51,920 nt of DNA from assembly GCF_014192575.1 (NCBI RefSeq), contig NZ_JACHYC010000016.1, positions 1 through 51,920 of the forward strand, written 5' to 3'. Below, piece after piece: positions 49,711 through 51,920 of the stretch (position 1 is its first letter; every line of letters begins with the position of its first letter). Position numbers and translations under genes: made by a program. Under the pieces are notes generated by a model, which saw only the letters and a list, made by a program, of their open reading frames with translations, did not search any database and was not told where the DNA came from. This stretch comes from Variovorax sp. Sphag1AA (lineage in GTDB: Bacteria; Pseudomonadota; Gammaproteobacteria; Burkholderiales; Burkholderiaceae_C).

Positions 49711-50559
49711 CTACTTGTCGACGAAGGCACGTTCGATCACGTACTGCCCTGGCCGGCTCATGTTGCCTTCGGCACATCCGAACTTCTCGAGCACTGCCCG
49801 GGTGTCGGCGAGCATCGCCGGGCTGCCGCACAGCATGAAGCGGTCCCCCCCGCGGTCAATGGGCGCAAGGCCGAGGCGACGGCTCAGTTCGCCGCTCTCC
49901 AAAAGGCCCGGAATCCGGCCCTGCTGAACGAACGGCTCGCGTGTCACGGTGGGGTAATACAGGAGCCGGTCGATGACCGCCCCGCCGATCCATGGATCTC
50001 GCGGGAGCTCCTCGTCAATGAGTTGCCGGTACGCCAGTTCCGCGACCCGGCGGCAGCCGTGCACGAGCACGATCTTCTCGAACAGGGAGTAGACCTCTGG
50101 ATCTCGCACGATGCTCATGAAGGGCGCGAGGCCAGTGCCGGTGGCCAGGAGGTAGAGCACCCGACCGGGCAGCAGGTTTTCCACCAGCAGGGTGCCCGAG
50201 GGCTTGCGTCCGACCAGCACCGTGTCGCCGCACTGCACATGCTGCAGCCGCGAGGTGAGGGCGCCGTCCGGCACCTTGATGCTCAGGAACTCGAGCGTGT
50301 CGACATAGGGCGAGCTTGCCATGCTGTAGGCGCGCAGCAGCGGCCGGCCGTCGACATCGAGCCCGATCATGGTGAACTGCCCGCTATGAAATCGAAAGCC
50401 CGCGTCGCGCGTGGTGGTGAACGAGAATAGGCGATCGGTCCAGTGATGGACCGACAGCACCTTCGCCTCGTACAAGTTGCCAGGGCTTGCGCGAGTCGCG
50501 GCGCGCGGCGCCCGAGCCACTGCTGTTGGCGTCGACTGCTGGAGATTGGCTTGCGTCAT
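49711..50559 (-). CDS. Ferredoxin/flavodoxin-NADP reductase (Fpr-type)
   Basis: A 282-residue FAD enzyme. LLRAYSMASSPYVDTLEFLS is the RxYS FAD motif, LYLLATGTGLAPFMSIVRD binds NADP, VLVHGCRRVAELAY and DRFMLCGSPAML follow and it ends in VIERAFVDK (bacterial subclass I). About 25 residues (MTQANLQQSTPTAVARAPRA) precede the usual start, rich in Thr/Ala/Pro and probably disordered. It exchanges electrons between NADPH and ferredoxin or flavodoxin. No ferredoxin gene is adjacent. Confidence 0.93.
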   Translation of the reverse strand: MTQANLQQSTPTAVARAPRAATRASPGNLYEAKVLSVHHWTDRLFSFTTTRDAGFRFHSGQFTMIGLDVDGRPLLRAYSMASSPYVDTLEFLSIKVPDGALTSRLQHVQCGDTVLVGRKPSGTLLVENLLPGRVLYLLATGTGLAPFMSIVRDPEVYSLFEKIVLVHGCRRVAELAYRQLIDEELPRDPWIGGAVIDRLLYYPTVTREPFVQQGRIPGLLESGELSRRLGLAPIDRGGDRFMLCGSPAMLADTRAVLEKFGCAEGNMSRPGQYVIERAFVDK

Positions 50560-50894
50560 GCTTGGAGCTTCCGTCTCCCGACGCGCTTGCGCTTTGATGC
50601 TGATCAACGATGACGCAGAGTGGATCGGGTGCCGCCCGCGTCGCTTCCATACTGCACGAAGACGAAGATCACCCGTTTAAACGGATTCGGAATTGCGAGG
50701 CGCGTATCCTGATCCAGTAGCCACTCGTTCCGATCGAGCTCGATGCTCCGACCGGACTGATCAAATGGGCGCGCGACCTTGCCTGTTCGCACCCGCCTCC
50801 ACGCGGGCTTGGGCAAAGGCGGTCGCGAGCCACATGGATCTCGTGCTGTCGCCCCTCGAAGAACGCGAGTTCGAGGATGGTGAGCACAAGTCAC
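50560..50894. other. Intergenic stretch, no clear gene
   Basis: About 335 bases upstream of the reductase and before the phosphoketolase remnant. A minus-strand frame contains SIELDRNEWLLDQDTRLAIP, which looks protein-like but is not recognised and lacks a start. Possibly another relic. Confidence 0.35.
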
Positions 50895-51140
50895 TGTGTT
50901 TCGATGATTGTGCTGCCATCCCCCAAGGGCGCGACCGGCCCCAGAGGGTGGATGAACTGCCCGTCGAAGGCACTCAGTGCGCGCACCAGGTTCCGCTAGC
51001 GGGTTTCGAACGAACGCCTTCGCACATCGCGCTGCTCGAAGACTGGTTGCGCAGCTACCAGCCTGCGGAACTCTTTGACGAGTTGGCACGCGGGTTGGCG
51101 CTCATGCGATGGGCGCCGACCCGCTGGGTCGCGAGCCAGC
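50895..51140 (+). pseudogene. Phosphoketolase (XFP) fragment with at least two frameshifts
   Basis: Pieces of phosphoketolase can be read in order in three frames: VSMIVLPSPKGATGP (from 50901), then VDELPVEGTQCAHQVPLAGF and ALLEDWLRSYQPAELFDE (from 50948), then MGADPLGREPAL. They match the family blocks PMIVLRTPKGWTGP, VDGxxVEGTFRAHQVPL, LLExWxxSYRPEELFDE and RMGANPHANG. Only about 80 of roughly 790 residues remain. The intact enzyme cleaves xylulose 5-phosphate or fructose 6-phosphate to acetyl phosphate. Non-functional. Confidence 0.75.
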
Positions 51141-51212
51141 GTTGACAGCGCGCAATCCGCCGATATGAGCGAGGGGCATCATGAAGGCGTCGAAGATTTT
51201 GGCGGAGAGATC

Positions 51213-51530
51213 ATGTCCCTAAGTGAAGAAATCGACCGTTTGGCTGAATTGCACGGGCGCGGCGTGCTTTCGGACGAGGAGTTCGCGCGCGCCAAGTCGC
51301 ACTTGTTGGGTGCCGGGAGCCGGGCATCCGGACAATCGTGGGCGTCGGCCGTCAATGCGCTGCGCCGTAGCCGGAGCGAGCGCTGGATTGCCGGCGTGTG
51401 CGGTGGCCTGGCTCAGGCGACCGCCCTGGAGGTCTGGGTATGGCGACTCATCTTCGCCGCGCTGTTGTTCTGCGGCGGCGCGGGGCTGGTGGCGTACTTG
51501 CTGCTTTGGATCTTCGTGCCAAGCGAGTGA
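51213..51530 (+). CDS. SHOCT plus PspC domain membrane protein
   Basis: A 105-residue protein. Residues 1-35 (MSLSEEIDRLAELHGRGVLS, DEEFARAKSHLL) form a SHOCT helix-turn domain. Residues of about 52-105 form a PspC domain (SERWIAGVCGGLAQATALEV, then WVWRLIFAALLFCGGAGLVA, YLLLWIFVPSE) with one or two membrane segments. PspC proteins are linked to envelope stress sensing in the phage-shock response. GGAGAG lies 5-8 bases before ATG 51213. No psp neighbours are visible. Confidence 0.88.
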   Translation: MSLSEEIDRLAELHGRGVLSDEEFARAKSHLLGAGSRASGQSWASAVNALRRSRSERWIAGVCGGLAQATALEVWVWRLIFAALLFCGGAGLVAYLLLWIFVPSE

Positions 51531-51920
51531 TGATCAACCACGGCACGCCTCCCGCCAACCTTCACACTGGACCCTTTGCCAGATCGAGTGCTTGCAACGG
51601 CCCGAGCGAACACGCACTGTCGCAACCGGGCGGGACGTGCCCTTCTTTATTCGAGACGGCAACCAACGGGTGCACGGGGTCAAGGCCACGCGCCCGGCTG
51701 TGTCAGCACAGGCCCGCACGGGTCGGAGATTCGATGCGAGGATGCGCTGGCACCGATCGACGGCGGCCCGCTTCCAAGGGAGATGGTGAACGTTGCACCG
51801 TGCGGATCGTGCAGCTCTGCCTCAATGACCTGCCCCCTGCCGCCGTGCCGTTCATAACGAGGAAGTCCGGGGTTGCAAGACTAATTGATCTCTGTGGTGA
51901 TTGAAGTGGTTTGAGCTGAA
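51531..51920. other. Right-edge stretch, no gene recognised
   Basis: About 390 bases after the PspC gene. The open frames here are short and overlap one another without recognisable motifs. A gene could begin beyond the edge. Confidence 0.45.

Noticed and set aside
1..51920. tRNA, rRNA, CRISPR arrays, riboswitches
   Set aside because: None was found by reading: no tRNA-like cloverleaf next to the recombinase, no regularly spaced repeats and no ribosomal sequence. A covariance-model scan could still find a small RNA.

Overview
The window is high-GC DNA (mostly third-position G/C codons) with the gene content of a Burkholderiales betaproteobacterium (Variovorax/Bordetella/Cupriavidus type). 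Evidence for this is three Bug/TctC-type periplasmic receptors, several LysR/GntR/AraC-controlled catabolic operons and a branched-chain-type ABC importer tied to aromatic degradation. The genus is inferred. No rRNA, tRNA or CRISPR array was seen. The flanks carry mobile or decayed DNA (an IS3-family transposase end at the left edge; a frameshifted tyrosine recombinase and two gene remnants at the right), so the middle looks like a catabolic genomic island.

Layout. 1-4.7 kb: IS3 transposase end, a DJ-1/PfpI-like protein, three small exported or membrane proteins of unknown function, and a frameshifted CocE/NonD hydrolase relic. 4.7-9.0 kb: a LysR regulator divergent from an EthD-domain protein, a 3-hydroxyisobutyrate-dehydrogenase-like reductase, a 14-TM MFS exporter and a DUF308-type membrane protein. 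9.1-28.6 kb: a catabolic supercluster containing a polyamine-type ABC importer, two TauD-like and one IPNS-like 2-oxoglutarate/Fe(II) oxygenases, two nitroreductases, RidA, an alpha/beta hydrolase, two amidohydrolases, a phthalate-dioxygenase-type reductase, an FAH-family hydrolase, three Bug receptors, a GntR/FCD regulator and, unexpectedly, a complete hydroxymethylbilane synthase (HemC). Five near-identical palindromes (consensus AWTGGYATACCAWW) lie in its promoter regions and probably define one GntR regulon. I do not recognise this system from any described pathway; its substrate is unknown.

28.9-31.8 kb: a patatin-like lipoprotein, and an SDR divergent from an AraC regulator. 31.8-47.2 kb: a nearly textbook 2-nitrobenzoate / 3-hydroxyanthranilate meta-cleavage locus of the nba type. 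One unit (minus strand) encodes a DUF4863 protein resembling hydroxylaminobenzoate lyase/mutase (NbaB role), a Liv-type ABC importer, an FMN reductase and a NbaA-like 2-nitrobenzoate nitroreductase. The divergent unit (plus strand) encodes 2-aminomuconate semialdehyde dehydrogenase (E), 2-aminomuconate deaminase (F), 3-hydroxyanthranilate 3,4-dioxygenase (C), ACMS decarboxylase (D), the hydratase and decarboxylase (G, H), acylating acetaldehyde dehydrogenase (J), 4-hydroxy-2-oxovalerate aldolase (I) and an Ohr/OsmC peroxidase. Together they would import 2-nitrobenzoate, reduce it to 2-hydroxylaminobenzoate, rearrange it to 3-hydroxyanthranilate, cleave the ring and yield pyruvate plus acetyl-CoA.

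47.6-51.9 kb: tyrosine recombinase pseudogene, SWFGD-type pseudogene, DUF3606 protein, a small unknown protein, a ferredoxin-NADP reductase, a phosphoketolase remnant and a SHOCT-PspC protein.
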